A stretch of 64,000 nucleotides of DNA, taken from contig LR990043.1 in the NCBI GenBank assembly GCA_905147135.1, positions 9,955,057-10,019,056 on the forward strand, read 5' to 3'. Each line of letters begins with the position of its first letter. The stretch's first letter is position 1. The position numbers and the translations under genes are program-made. Of the stretch, positions 40,851-51,371 are shown one piece after another. Under the pieces are notes generated by a model that did no database searches, was not told the DNA's origin, and saw only the letters and a program-made list of their open reading frames with translations. The stretch comes from Blastobasis lacticolella (taxonomy: Eukaryota; Arthropoda; Insecta; Lepidoptera; Blastobasidae).

Positions 40851-42601
40851 GTTAGGTATATCTTTTGTTTCATGTATGACAAGCTTTGTATTTTAAAGAC
40901 CTATGTAAAATAATTGTAAAGTGTACTTCTTTAGAGGAAGTTATGCTGATGACGTAGGTGATAATAAATCAGTATCAAATGGTGACACACTCACGTCAGG
41001 ACGGCGATTGAGAAACATACAAAACAGTATGAAACCTATTTTTACTTTCCAAAACTAATTTAATTACGTCATTTTCCAAGACTTCTTTATATGTTTCCAA
41101 TTGGTATGGTCAATTACTGTTTAATATAACCTAAGGTGTATTTAAATATAATTTTGTATAAGATACTTAAGCACAAGATTGCGCGCCACTTCCTTCCGTG
41201 CTACCATAAAAGCTCAATGCTCAGCTATGCTCAGCTCAGCAATAATTCATAGGTACCTGTATCTTCAGTAGCTTTCCTCGACGATGACTACTAATACATT
41301 GAAAGCTACATGTCGCTCCTATCACTGTTAAGAAAGGGGTTTTTTACTGTGCTCATAGCGTGATACGTGATACAGCCGCCGGCTGAGTATTTTTATAACT
41401 TAAGCTCAAGTTTCTTTCAATGGTCTTCAGTCAAATACCTATAGATGAAACCATCTATCCACAATTTCTATTTGCTGGTGTTCGCCTTTGTAGGCGTTGT
41501 TACTACTTCGCGGTCGCTACAGACTCCTCAGAATGTAACTATGTACTTGTAAGTTTGTATGTGTTGTGTTTTATGTATGTGTTAAAATTTACATTGATAA
41601 CTATACCTTAACTAATATTATAAGATCAGCAAAGTTCAATAATTAGTTGTATATTATTCGGCGTGACAGTGCACCATTTTATGTAAATTACAATCTGAAA
41701 TTATGAAAATTCGAAAACATGAAATTAATTATTGTAACTTTAAGAAAGATACAGCGCAAATCCCAAAGCGAGTTAATGCTTTTTTATACTAGAGGGAGTA
41801 AACCTTAACTTTAAAGTTGTAGTTAGGTACAGCACGGAAACTGAATCATGACCCACTTTGATTTTATAAAAGTAAAACCAATTTATTAGAGTCTTTGTCA
41901 TTACTCATTACTTTGGCTTCGTGTGAATGGCGCATGCGCGTGTTCAAGGCGTCAAAGCGGGCAAGTTTTCAGTTTCTGCGACTGTTCTACCTACATGTGT
42001 TTTGTAAACGATCCTTTATACTAAATAAATATGAATACAGGGGCTATCGACAGTCAATACCCATTTGTATTGTAAATCACTTTAAAGACAAATCGAGAAA
42101 CTCGTTAACCGCTCATTTGCTACCGACCCTTCATTGATAGGGGCAACGGTAAATGAATACACACCCAAGAATAATTTAGTTACTGGGTACTATTATTTTA
42201 TAATCAATTTGGTTATCTGGGCACGAGCATCCAAAAAAGCTTTTTTATTCATAGAAATCATAATGTGTTTTTGTACAATGTATGGTGTACTTTGGAATTG
42301 TGAATATCTATATATTTGATTATTACTTTAATGTAAAGTAATCGATTAATTCATATGCAATAATACTTTCTAGTAAGTAGGTGAGAAGCCCTTTGTACAT
42401 AGTTTTTGAATAAAATAAATAATTGATAGTGAGTAAAAGTTGTTTTTAATTGATTAATTTAATCAGTCAGTCTTCTATTTTCATACATTTAAGTTCTTCC
42501 AATACAACAACAGGTTGGTTTCCTATCGCCAACATTGGCTTTTTGTTCGTATCTAAACAAAATCTTGGCATGGTCTAATAGAGTCCACCATTTATTTACA
42601 G
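40851..42601 (+). other. Psc-Cdc6 intergenic region
   Basis: No coding gene recognised. Because Cdc6 coding begins right at a splice acceptor, its first noncoding exon should lie here. A GC-richer patch at 41920-42010 (GGCGCATGCGCGTG, AAGCGGGCAAG) is a reasonable promoter candidate, with a GTAAACG donor-like word at 42005. This is inference only. Confidence 0.35.
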
Positions 42602-45600
42602 ATGGCAGCTGTCCAAGTTACTATTCCATTTAGATCCCGTAAAAGAGTCGATAGTATAAAAAAGAGTAAATGTGTGTATGACGAAAATGAAGACATCACC
42701 AATATGCAACAAAGTAAAGCAAGCGGGTTGAAGCGGCGTATTAGGAGCGATCATAAGGAAAAAGGTAAAGGTCCTACAGTTGATCTTGGAATTTATTATC
42801 TATTTAATGTAAAATGTGAAAAATTCGCTTAGAATAAGACACCGGTGCTCTCTTTCACAATATTTTCGTAAACGCATAAACCAAACTTTGATGTAATATG
42901 ACGTAGCTTATTTTCTTAGTGATATACATGATTCGAGTTTTCACTACTTTGATCGCGTACAGTAATTGTCTGAATAGAGAATAGCTACAGGCGTTTTTAA
43001 ACTGGGATTTTGCCCATACTGTCCCAGTTTAAAAACACTACAGCGTGCATCGTAATGTCATTCAATTCTAGATACATATCAGATAGAGCGGAGTTTAGTA
43101 ATAATAAGGTTCCATTTTCAACCGCTCTGGGCGGCAACTCAAAAATGCTAAAGTGAAAATCACCTTGGTATTTAATTTGTAAAAATTAAAAAGTACTAGA
43201 AACAGTAAATGTTTTATTTTTCAGACGAGTGTTCAGAGGTTAAAATAGCACGAAAATTAAACGAAAATGAGGAATCCAAGTGTGACGACTCCTGCGATGA
43301 GTACGTATATTTATTAACAATTTACTTACCTGTCTATATATATAATAAAAATATAGCACCGCCACGAACAGCCTATAACGGTACACTGTTAGACAAGCCT
43401 CCTCATTAATGCTCCGCCAGGAGTATTTTGTTCTATGCACACCAAGACCTCCGACACGTTTTGTCTTTGTAGGTCAATAGAATTGTCTTGGTAGGTCAGC
43501 GGCTTTGTTGTGTAGAGCCCATTGTAAAACGAGCCTACAATTTTCTCAATGGTCAACGATCGATTCGCGCCCCTTCTGGTGTTACAGATGTCAATAGGCG
43601 GCGGTGATCATCACTAACCCTCGGGTTGCTCTTTTACCTCTCTACTTAAAAAAACTGAAGTTAGAATGGGCAGTCTACATGAACTAATAATCAAGCTTAT
43701 GGCTAGCAGTGGAAGTCCGTCTTAAGGCGGGTTTCGGTGGTCGTGATTTTGCGGACGGACGCGGACCACTCCGCTCCAACGCACCGTGCAAAGGGTGTCA
43801 TCCGTGGTAGTGCAAAAATGTAACAATATCACAAACTTATATCTGAACCGGTGCCGGTTGACAATAAATAAACTTTTCATAATGGTGTTAGTTCCAGTTT
43901 AGACCACCGGGTCAGATAGGTTTGTGGCACTCTGTCCGTGGCCGTCTTTCTTCGGTCATCCGCCGTGCGTGAGAATCCGGCAGAGCCACGGACCGTGGAA
44001 CCTCGCCTTACAGCTCAGACGATTAATACGAATCTTTTGTTTTTGCAGAATTCAACAAGCAGAGCGACTTAAACCATTAACTAGTAGAGAGAAAGAGATC
44101 AGTTGGTTAGAAGAATATTTGACGAGACACCTCGAACAACAAAAGTCAGCGTCTTTGTACATATCTGGTCAGCCAGGAACGGGAAAGACAGCTAGCCTCT
44201 CTTATATATTACAATTGCCGCAGGTATGTTACTTATTTATAGAAATGAAACTTCTAATGTCTAAGATAAGTACGCCTTTGCTTGACAATGTCCCATAACA
44301 AAACACCACCCTAATTACAGATTCAGCAAGGTTATAAACAAGTCTACATTAACTGCACTATGGTGAAGTCCGCTGCCTGTATTTATAACCGAATATGTAA
44401 GGAATTACAAATAAAACAAAGGGGCACTACGGAAAAGGCTTGCTTGAAAGCTATCGAAGAATATTTGGATAAAAAGCATAAGATGGTGTAAGTATTAATA
44501 AGATGAAGTAACGTACCAACTTCTACCGTCACAAAATGATAAGTAGATAAATACCTATATACAGTTTAGCCCTCGATAATGCGCACAAACGATATCGGTG
44601 ACATCAGAGTTCTTTTCAATAGGCTTGCATTAGACCTCAACTCACCTGATGGAAAAATATATGAACTTACTTAATTAATTTAAGGCGGCGATCAATCTTT
44701 AATTTCGGCTGTGTTTCTTAGGCCTTACCTGATTTCACTACTGACAGACCTTTTCCATCCATTAGTTACACAATTTCGTTGTTGTTTTGCTTGCAGCCTG
44801 CTAGTTCTGGACGAGATAGACCAACTGGACAGCAAGAGGCAGTCGGTGCTGTACCGGGTATTCGAGTGGCCTTCACGGAGCGGGGGGCTCGTTCTGGTGG
44901 GGGTTGCCAACGCGCTGGACCTCACCGAACGCGCTTTACCAAGGCTACAAGCCCGCGCCTCACTACGGCCTGATACCCTGCACTTCCCGCCCTATACCAA
45001 ACAGCAGATCATAAACATATTCACCGAGGTCCTAGCCACGGAAGATAAGACCAACTTGTTCTCGCCCGTCGCTTTACAGATGCTCGCAGGTATGATTAAA
45101 CTCTGCTTCAGACGATTGTAATTCTAGTGTCGAACGAACGGATAGTCGATCTGATGGAAAGCGGTAGCTATCGCTCGTAGCATTTGTCGCGAAACGACAT
45201 TTATGTCGCGGAAGCTGAACGGAAAAAAATATGGTTGTTGTTGTTTGACGTGTGTATCTGTGTCTCTGGATGGACCTATTTGGATGCGGTTTTCTCTATT
45301 TGAAAGCCAGTTTAGAAAATATTTGAGTATTTGTGAACTCGGCCGGGGGTTATCCGATTTTTTCTGGCGGTTAATACGATTCGGTGCACCACATCCGTCA
45401 AATACCTTACACGTTGTTGGGATAAATGGCATAGTGCGACCAACCACCTATAAAATGGCGAAATTAGGAACTACGACCGCCAGGTTGAGATGTCATTCCA
45501 TTGTGAGTGTATGGTCTCTTACATTATACATATGAATACACTGTTTGACTTAGCTTCCTTCAAACCGTTATACAATAATGCTACTAGGTCAACACTGATT

Positions 45601-48381
45601 CTGAATTGATAAGGCGACGGTACCGACCCAGGCACACAGGTTTTATTACTAACTTAAATATTTTTTCCAGCTAAAATCGCAGCCGTCTCCGGCGACATGA
45701 GGAGAGCGCTAGACATAGGTAGACGCGTGATAGAGCTAGCGAAACGCAGCAAGTTCTCCGAAAACAAATGTGTAGCCTCCATGATGGAAGACTCCACGGT
45801 GACGGTTGAACTGAAGCAAGTCCTGGACGTGCTAAACGACGTTTACGGAGGCTCAAACAAGATTCAAAATGACGTCGAAGGAGGCTTCCCGATGCAGCAG
45901 AAACTGATATTGTGCAGCCTCATGTTGATGCTGACCAAGGGGAAGAACAAAGACATCGTCATGGGGAAATTGTACGATGTTTATAAGAGGTAATAATTTA
46001 TCATAACCCTTACATAGTCACTACATATGTAAAACAAAGTCCCACACCGCGTCTGTCTGCTTGTTCGCGATAAACTCAAAAACTACTGAACGGTTTTTCA
46101 TGCGGAACAGACAGTGATTCATGAGGTGTATAATTTGTTAAGGTTACTACCCGTGCGAAGTCGGCGCGGGTCGCTAGTATAAAATGAAGTGGCTTCCGAG
46201 TCTTTGTATGTATATCCGCTAATTCCTAAACCACGCTTTGGCGGTGAAAGGGAATAAGGTAGCCGCCAATGTTGGCAAGCGAAGATGGAGAAGGTGGAAA
46301 AGGGTAATTACCCAACTGGCCGGTTGTTGTGACCAGGGGGTCCGACAGTTGATCGTCAGAAGTTGTATGTATGCCGTGTAGCTGGCACATTTCTCTAGCG
46401 CGATGTAGGACGGTCAGCGCCATAAATGTGCGGATGGTTGCCAACCTTGCGTTCGTGTTTCCCTATTGGAGCGATAGATGTCGCTATAACGCCATTGCGT
46501 TGATTTTGATGCGGTTTTCACTATCATGTAGGTAATTTCTCCCGGAAGAATTATATGTTTAATAAATGCATTATAATAGAGGAAACCCAAGAACACACGT
46601 GCGAGCCGGGGCTGGTCGCTAGTTAAATAACCTTACATACCTTAAAGGCTAGACCGAGTTGCTATAATCGGCTCCATGCTTTCTTAGGTAACTAATTTAC
46701 ATACGTACCATACAATGTTACGCCTTTTTTCTGTAGGGGCAGGAAGACACCACATTGTTCCACTTGTCTGCGAAAGTTGGAGGGAGTGCGTTTCCAATCT
46801 TCTGATTCTACTAGTCTAAGCACCGTTTATATGAGCTACCTTACACCTTTGCGTCGGTGGCCTAATTGTTAAGGGGTCCGACTGGTAACCCGAGGTACCA
46901 GGTTCGAACCCCAGTGTAGTCATGGACCAATGTCTTATGTAAATTAGTTTGACACTAACCGATGCTCTTACGGTGCGGGAAAATAAATTAGCCGTTGGTA
47001 TAACCTTCAGTGTAACCTTAGGACAAGTCGTGACAGCTCCTGGGTTTTGTTAGTTCGTATCAACGTGTGTTTATTCACTGCTGCCCGCCCTCCTCCCTCA
47101 ATGCGTCTACGGCCACATCCAATCTCCGCCTCCAGTGTTCAAAAATTGCCATTCCGCCAAGGGACCCCTTAACAAGAGAGTATTATGAAAATGTTATGAA
47201 TGTGGAAAAAATGAGAGAGCTTTGTTAGGACAGTAGTATGTGAACAATGTGGTCTCGGCATACTGCTACAGGAAAAAGGCGTGACGTTATGTAATACGAG
47301 TGTGTATGTAAAGTCGGTCAAGAAAGTGAAATCTTTCCGTGTAATCTCTCATGTAAGCTCTGAATATAATTATCAGTGGTAAACAAACCTTGTTGTTTTA
47401 TGAATTGCAACAGAACTCCAACATTAGGGTGATAAACTTTCGTACAGTCTATTTACTCTATATCGTCGTATGGATTAATAATCCATGATAATAATACATG
47501 GTCAGGTGGTGAACAATTGCATTCAATGACTGCTCATTAACGCACGTGACCAGACGGCCTGGACACAGCCAGGACTCGTTTACTCTAACGAATGACGGTT
47601 CATCAAGATGACCAGCCCACTGTCAATTCTATGCACTAGGTCCGCAACTCTAGTCCTCAGTCGCACAACGAATTGTAATCCTGTTTGTCTATCTACTGGT
47701 GGACCGGCGCGAGTTCGTCGTACACCTACTTTACCCCTACCTACCCTTTCTTGCTTATAAACCTTCCTCTTAAATCACCTTATCTATTGTTGAAAACTGC
47801 ATTTAACTCCATTGCGTAGTTTAAAAGCATTGCATAATAGGGACCTACGTAGTCTATATAGATTATCGGCAATCTGCAAGGGCGCTTTTATCATTTGTAA
47901 CGTGACGATACTATCGTGGACGTCCAAGAGGTAGGGGAGAGGTGGCATGAAGGGCCATCTATATTTAAAGTGTAACGTTTTGGTGCGAATGGTTGTTCTT
48001 TGAGATTGATTGCCATAGAACAAAAATATTGTCGTCTCGAGCCGTTTCTTATTTTACCGATTATTAGACTTATCCTTTTTATGCCACCTCTTCAAGTCTA
48101 CAATAATATCGTCACGTTACAAATTATAAAAGCACCCATTGACGCCGATGTTTGTCCGCAGGGTATCATGCGCGCGTAACATCCTGCCTCTCGAACTGAG
48201 CGAGGTATCAGGCGCTTGCTCTTTACTGGAAGCTGCCGGCGCGGTGCGGGTGGCCGGTCGCGGCGCGGCGCGGGGGCTGCGCGTACGCTTACAGTGGGAC
48301 GAGGCTGAACTAGCCGCGGCGCTAAGGGACAAGCCACTGCTCTCGGCGATACTCAACGATGTGCGGTGCCTCAGCGCCTAG
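42602..48381 (+). CDS. Cdc6: Cdc6, replication origin licensing ATPase
   Basis: Seven exons join in phase to 470 residues: 42602-42764, 43225-43300, 44049-44223, 44321-44487, 44797-45089, 45671-45989, 48162-48381. Cdc6 binds ORC at origins and, with Cdt1, loads the MCM helicase in G1. Visible are Walker A GQPGTGKT (120-127), Walker B LLVLDEIDQLD (about 195-205), sensor 1 region LVLVGVANALDLTERALPR, sensor 2 SGDMRRALDIGRR (298-310), and a C-terminal winged helix (about 380-470, ending LRDKPLLSAILNDV). All introns are GT-AG. Exon 1 starts exactly at TTATTTACAG|ATG, so an upstream exon is likely, possibly noncoding. The N-terminus before the AAA+ core is only about 100 residues and contains no Ser/Thr-Pro site. 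Poly(A) signal AATAAA at 49131-49136. Introns hold several MITEs, a SINE and Helitron-like ends. Confidence 0.93.
42993..43036. repeat. Hairpin with perfect 15-bp arms in Cdc6 intron 1
   Basis: GTTTTTAAACTGGGA and TCCCAGTTTAAAAAC are separated by 14 bases. Confidence 0.8.
43723..44010. mobile_element. MITE in Cdc6 intron 2, interrupted by another MITE
   Basis: TAAGGCGGGTTTCGGTGG at the left and CCACGG..CGTGGAACCTCGCCTTA at the right form terminal inverted repeats typical of lepidopteran short DNA elements. GCGGACGG/CCGTGG words add internal symmetry. The element ends 38 bp before the acceptor of exon 3. Confidence 0.75.
43830..43926. mobile_element. Nested ~97-bp MITE
   Basis: CACAAACTTATATCTGAACC and GGGTCAGATAGGTTTGTG are inverted ends. 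It lies inside the larger MITE at 43.72-44.01 kb and belongs to the family at 29.67 and 56.75 kb. Confidence 0.75.
46020..46176 (+). mobile_element. Helitron-like 3' end, copy 1
   Basis: It contains GTCTGTCTGCTTGTTCGCGA, TAAACTCAAAAACTACTGAA, CGGTTTTTCATGCGG and the terminal hairpin ACCCGTGCGAAGTCGGCGCG..GGTCGCTAGT. The CTAGT end after a GC hairpin fits Helitrons, and this block is a common non-autonomous lepidopteran form. No Rep/helicase is present. Confidence 0.6.
46185..46622 (+). mobile_element. Helitron-like non-autonomous element, copy 2
   Basis: It ends in CGTGCGAGCCGGGGCTGGTC..GCTAGT, matching the first copy just upstream, with GATGCGGTTTTCAC internally. The two lie head to tail in Cdc6 intron 6. 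Confidence 0.55.
46850..47045 (+). repeat. tRNA-derived SINE in Cdc6 intron 6
   Basis: A-box TGGCCTAATTGTTAAGG and B-box GGTTCGAACCCC are at tRNA spacing (Arg-tRNA-like head). They are followed by ACCGATGCTCTTACGGTG and a body shared with the other SINEs. It is sense to Cdc6. Confidence 0.8.
47880..48137. mobile_element. Foldback MITE abutting the last Cdc6 exon
   Basis: Left arm 47880-47949 (GGGCGCTTTTATCATTTGTA, ACGTGACGATACTAT, AGAGGTGGCAT) pairs with right arm 48081-48137 (ATGCCACCTCTTCAAGTCTA..CGTCACGTTACAAATTATAA, AAGCACCC). The right end lies 24 bp before exon 7. Confidence 0.85.
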
Positions 48382-48433
48382 TGCTAAGGGTGACATAACC
48401 CGGTCGGCAGCTACAAGTCAGGGGCCTTACCTG

Positions 48434-48588
48434 CACGGCTAGCACAAGTGAACTCTCGCGCGCGACTATTGAGTGTAAGCGCGACATAGATACTGCTATC
48501 TATGAGATGAGATATCTTTCATCATAGTATTGAGAGAAGGATACAAGGGCACGCGAGCTACGTCGCGGGCACACTTGTGCTAGCCGTG
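48434..48588. mobile_element. Hairpin MITE in Cdc6 3' UTR
   Basis: Perfect 17-bp ends CACGGCTAGCACAAGTG and CACTTGTGCTAGCCGTG, with GCGCGC-rich and GATAGCAG-like inner pairing. Confidence 0.85.
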
Positions 48589-48596
48589 CTGGACAT

Positions 48597-48722
48597 AATT
48601 CCGATTTTAATGAAATTTTGGAAGTTTGTTCGGTAGCACAGGCTTCTCGAGGTCGAAAACTTGAATTACACACCCCACACTATACCCGAACGATCTACCA
48701 AAATTTCGTTAAAATCGGAATT
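48597..48722. mobile_element. Second hairpin MITE in Cdc6 3' UTR
   Basis: AATTCCGATTTTAATGAAAT..TTTGG at the left pairs with CCAAAATTTCGTTAAAATCG..GAATT at the right, with one mismatch in 25 bp. It begins 8 bp after the preceding MITE. Confidence 0.85.
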
Positions 48723-49136
48723 GATTCCACAATTCCGCTACCAAGGGTTGCGGATCGCAGACTGCTCGGGTGACGTCACGAGCTGTAAGCTTTTTTGTTA
48801 TAAGTTTTGTATTTGTCTGTGTATTTTGTTGTATTTCGATGAAACGTTGCCTATTGTGTCTGGTTATGTTGTATTTGGATATCTCGTTTTAGATTTAGAC
48901 GTAGACTTAGGTCTGGTGTTTTGTTTTGACAAAGATGTGTGGTAGCCGTCGCTATAATTTATTGTTTTATATTACAAACAGTATGAAGTTGCTATTAGTT
49001 AGGATTTGGGTGGCGAGGTGTCGTGTAACTATCTTCCTGAAAACCCGAAATGTAACTAGTACAATAAGCATAAGTGATTGAGACTTATTTTGCCAAATTT
49101 GATATTTATAGTAGACCTAGTAAACATTTTAATAAA

Positions 49137-51044
49137 TTTAAGTGCCTAGCCTATGATTTATAGAATCACCTAATAAGCTAATAATCAATATAGGTAAGTA
49201 AGTCAGCGATAAAGAGGGTTCTAAGTTACGATAACGACATTTTTATATACAACACTGTGAAAAAAGAGCAGTTATCCCACCTTACATGGAAAATGATTGC
49301 GACCCATATATTTATAACAAATAATAAAATGGTCTTTGAAAGACCTGTGTATAAGCTGCACTGTAGCATACTGTACATTGCTTACATTCATTAACTCTAA
49401 TGACTCCATAGCGTTGTTCTCAGATACTTGGCAGTGAGGCAATAGCTAGCACTAAACAAAAACATCTCCAACAAAGTTTTAAAATATTGACTGAACAAGG
49501 TACTACAGTAATGTATGTACACTAAGGTACAAACAAGTAATAATAATTACATGACTTAGTTTACCGTCTGTTACTGACTGTGTATGTCTAAGGAAGCAAC
49601 ATTAAGGTGGTACGTTTTTCATCTAAAATGTAACCTTTTACTTCCAATCTGTTAATAATATAAAACAAAGCAATGAAAAAGAAAAAGAAAATCACAAAAT
49701 AGCGGCTAATTGTGAATTCTTTTTCGATTTAATTGCTTTATTTTATATCATAAACAAACGAATGAAAGAATGGAAAATTAAATTTAGTATGGGTTCCTAA
49801 CCACCTTAATTGCAATTTATTAAGTGTCATTGACTACCATTGTTATTATTCCACCTTACAGTGCCTTTTAACTTTAATCAAATAGTGTAGTTTTTCACAA
49901 CACTAATAAAAGAGGGATATCTCGATATAAAATGTCCTATTGTCATTAAAAATAATAGATTTAATAATATGTAATCTAAGAGAAAGTCTAATTGTATTAT
50001 ATCTCGATAGTTCAAATCTATTTAAATTGTAAACAAATCCTGTCGCATCGCTAAAATCAGCCAGAGCTCTGAGCATTCCTTTCTGTGTTATGCAGAATGT
50101 CATTAGGGTGGCAGGAGGCTTACAGACTGGGTAGTTAGGTCTTTAGGTATAAAGTTAATATCTTTCTTGTATCACCTACATTTGTTTGATCTCCCCAATT
50201 ATAAGTATTTTATATATATGTTTATGGCTTTGTTAAATAGTATATTATTCACTATGAGCTATTGGTTAGTTATTAATAGTATGATATAAGTATCTATATA
50301 CAAATAACTTCTTAATTTGTTGGTATTATTTATAAGACATATGTTTTGTAAGTGTTAAGTTCCATGTTAGGCCACACGTAAATTTTCCTCTACGTGTAGT
50401 TGTTAATGTATGCTTTTGAAAGTATCTTTCTATCAGGATAAATATTTATGGCGATCGATAAATCATCTTAATTACAGTGTATGGCGCTACATGGCCGAAA
50501 TGTAATTGCTTCTATTAAAATTTTTGAAACCGGTAAAAAAGAAAGCCTCGCCTCGGAACTGGATATCCTTCGATTGAGATTGCATATTGAAATATGACGG
50601 CACTTTCACGTTACATCACACGGCACCACCGTGTCACTTTCGTTAATTTAATAACAACTTGTGCTTTCTTATCCATTCTTCGCTTATTGCTTTTGTTTTG
50701 TTATTATAATATATTGTAAACTTTCGTGCCCCTTTACAATAAACATCATGTTTTAGTTAACTTCCTTTGGTGGTGCGTTTTTGCACTTACTATTGAGGTA
50801 TTTATTAGTTAATTTTTACTGTTTATTTTTTTAATGAACATGAGGAAATGTTTTCATAATTATACGTTTGTTGGGTTTGCTTAATAAGTCCAACATACGC
50901 CGACGAACTTTGTATGCCATCTGTGCGATAAGTGTTATCGATAATTAATTGTGTAACGTATATTTATTAATTTACTGTATCTTTTTAAGTTTTGACACTG
51001 CAAACTTAGTTTGGTAATAAAAACATCAATAAAACACACATTTA
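49137..51044. other. Convergent intergenic region, Cdc6 to lectin
   Basis: AT-rich with no coding gene recognised. A MITE lies at 49601-49810. The lectin poly(A) signal (minus AATAAA, 51064-51069) lies at the right margin. Confidence 0.5.
49601..49810. mobile_element. 210-bp MITE, ATTAAGGTGG ends
   Basis: ATTAAGGTGGTA and its complement ACCACCTTAAT terminate the element. Internally 'aaaacaaagcaatg' pairs with 'attgctttatttt'. Confidence 0.75.
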
Positions 51045-51371
51045 AAAAATATTTTTATTTATTTTTATTCTATAAATAGTTAATCCTATTTTGTGCAAAA
51101 TTCTTTATACAAATAACTTATTTTACCGAAAAACATGATTGACTGACCCTCGAGTTGCAAGTTAGTATTTAAATGAATGTTGTTAGTTTGTCTCTACATC
51201 TCTACGTAAATACTCATGTTCACTCTTGATCTATTGAGAGATCGCTTTGCGGGGCGATACGTGGGTGAGTTTAATGGTTAATGTAATAAATAACTTAAAT
51301 AGATAGCCACTTGGTTTTGTACAGTGTTAGCCATCTACGGTTCTAGAAGGCGAGTGTGCGTGGCTCGGGGC

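Noticed and set aside
46738..46870. Possible extra Cdc6 exon (GRKTPHCSTCLRKLEG..) after a TTTTTCTGTAG acceptor
   Set aside because: It runs into the SINE and a stop, and skipping it gives a winged helix in perfect phase with exon 7.
46850..46925. Possible functional tRNA-Arg gene
   Set aside because: A and B boxes are present but the acceptor stem does not pair and a SINE body follows.
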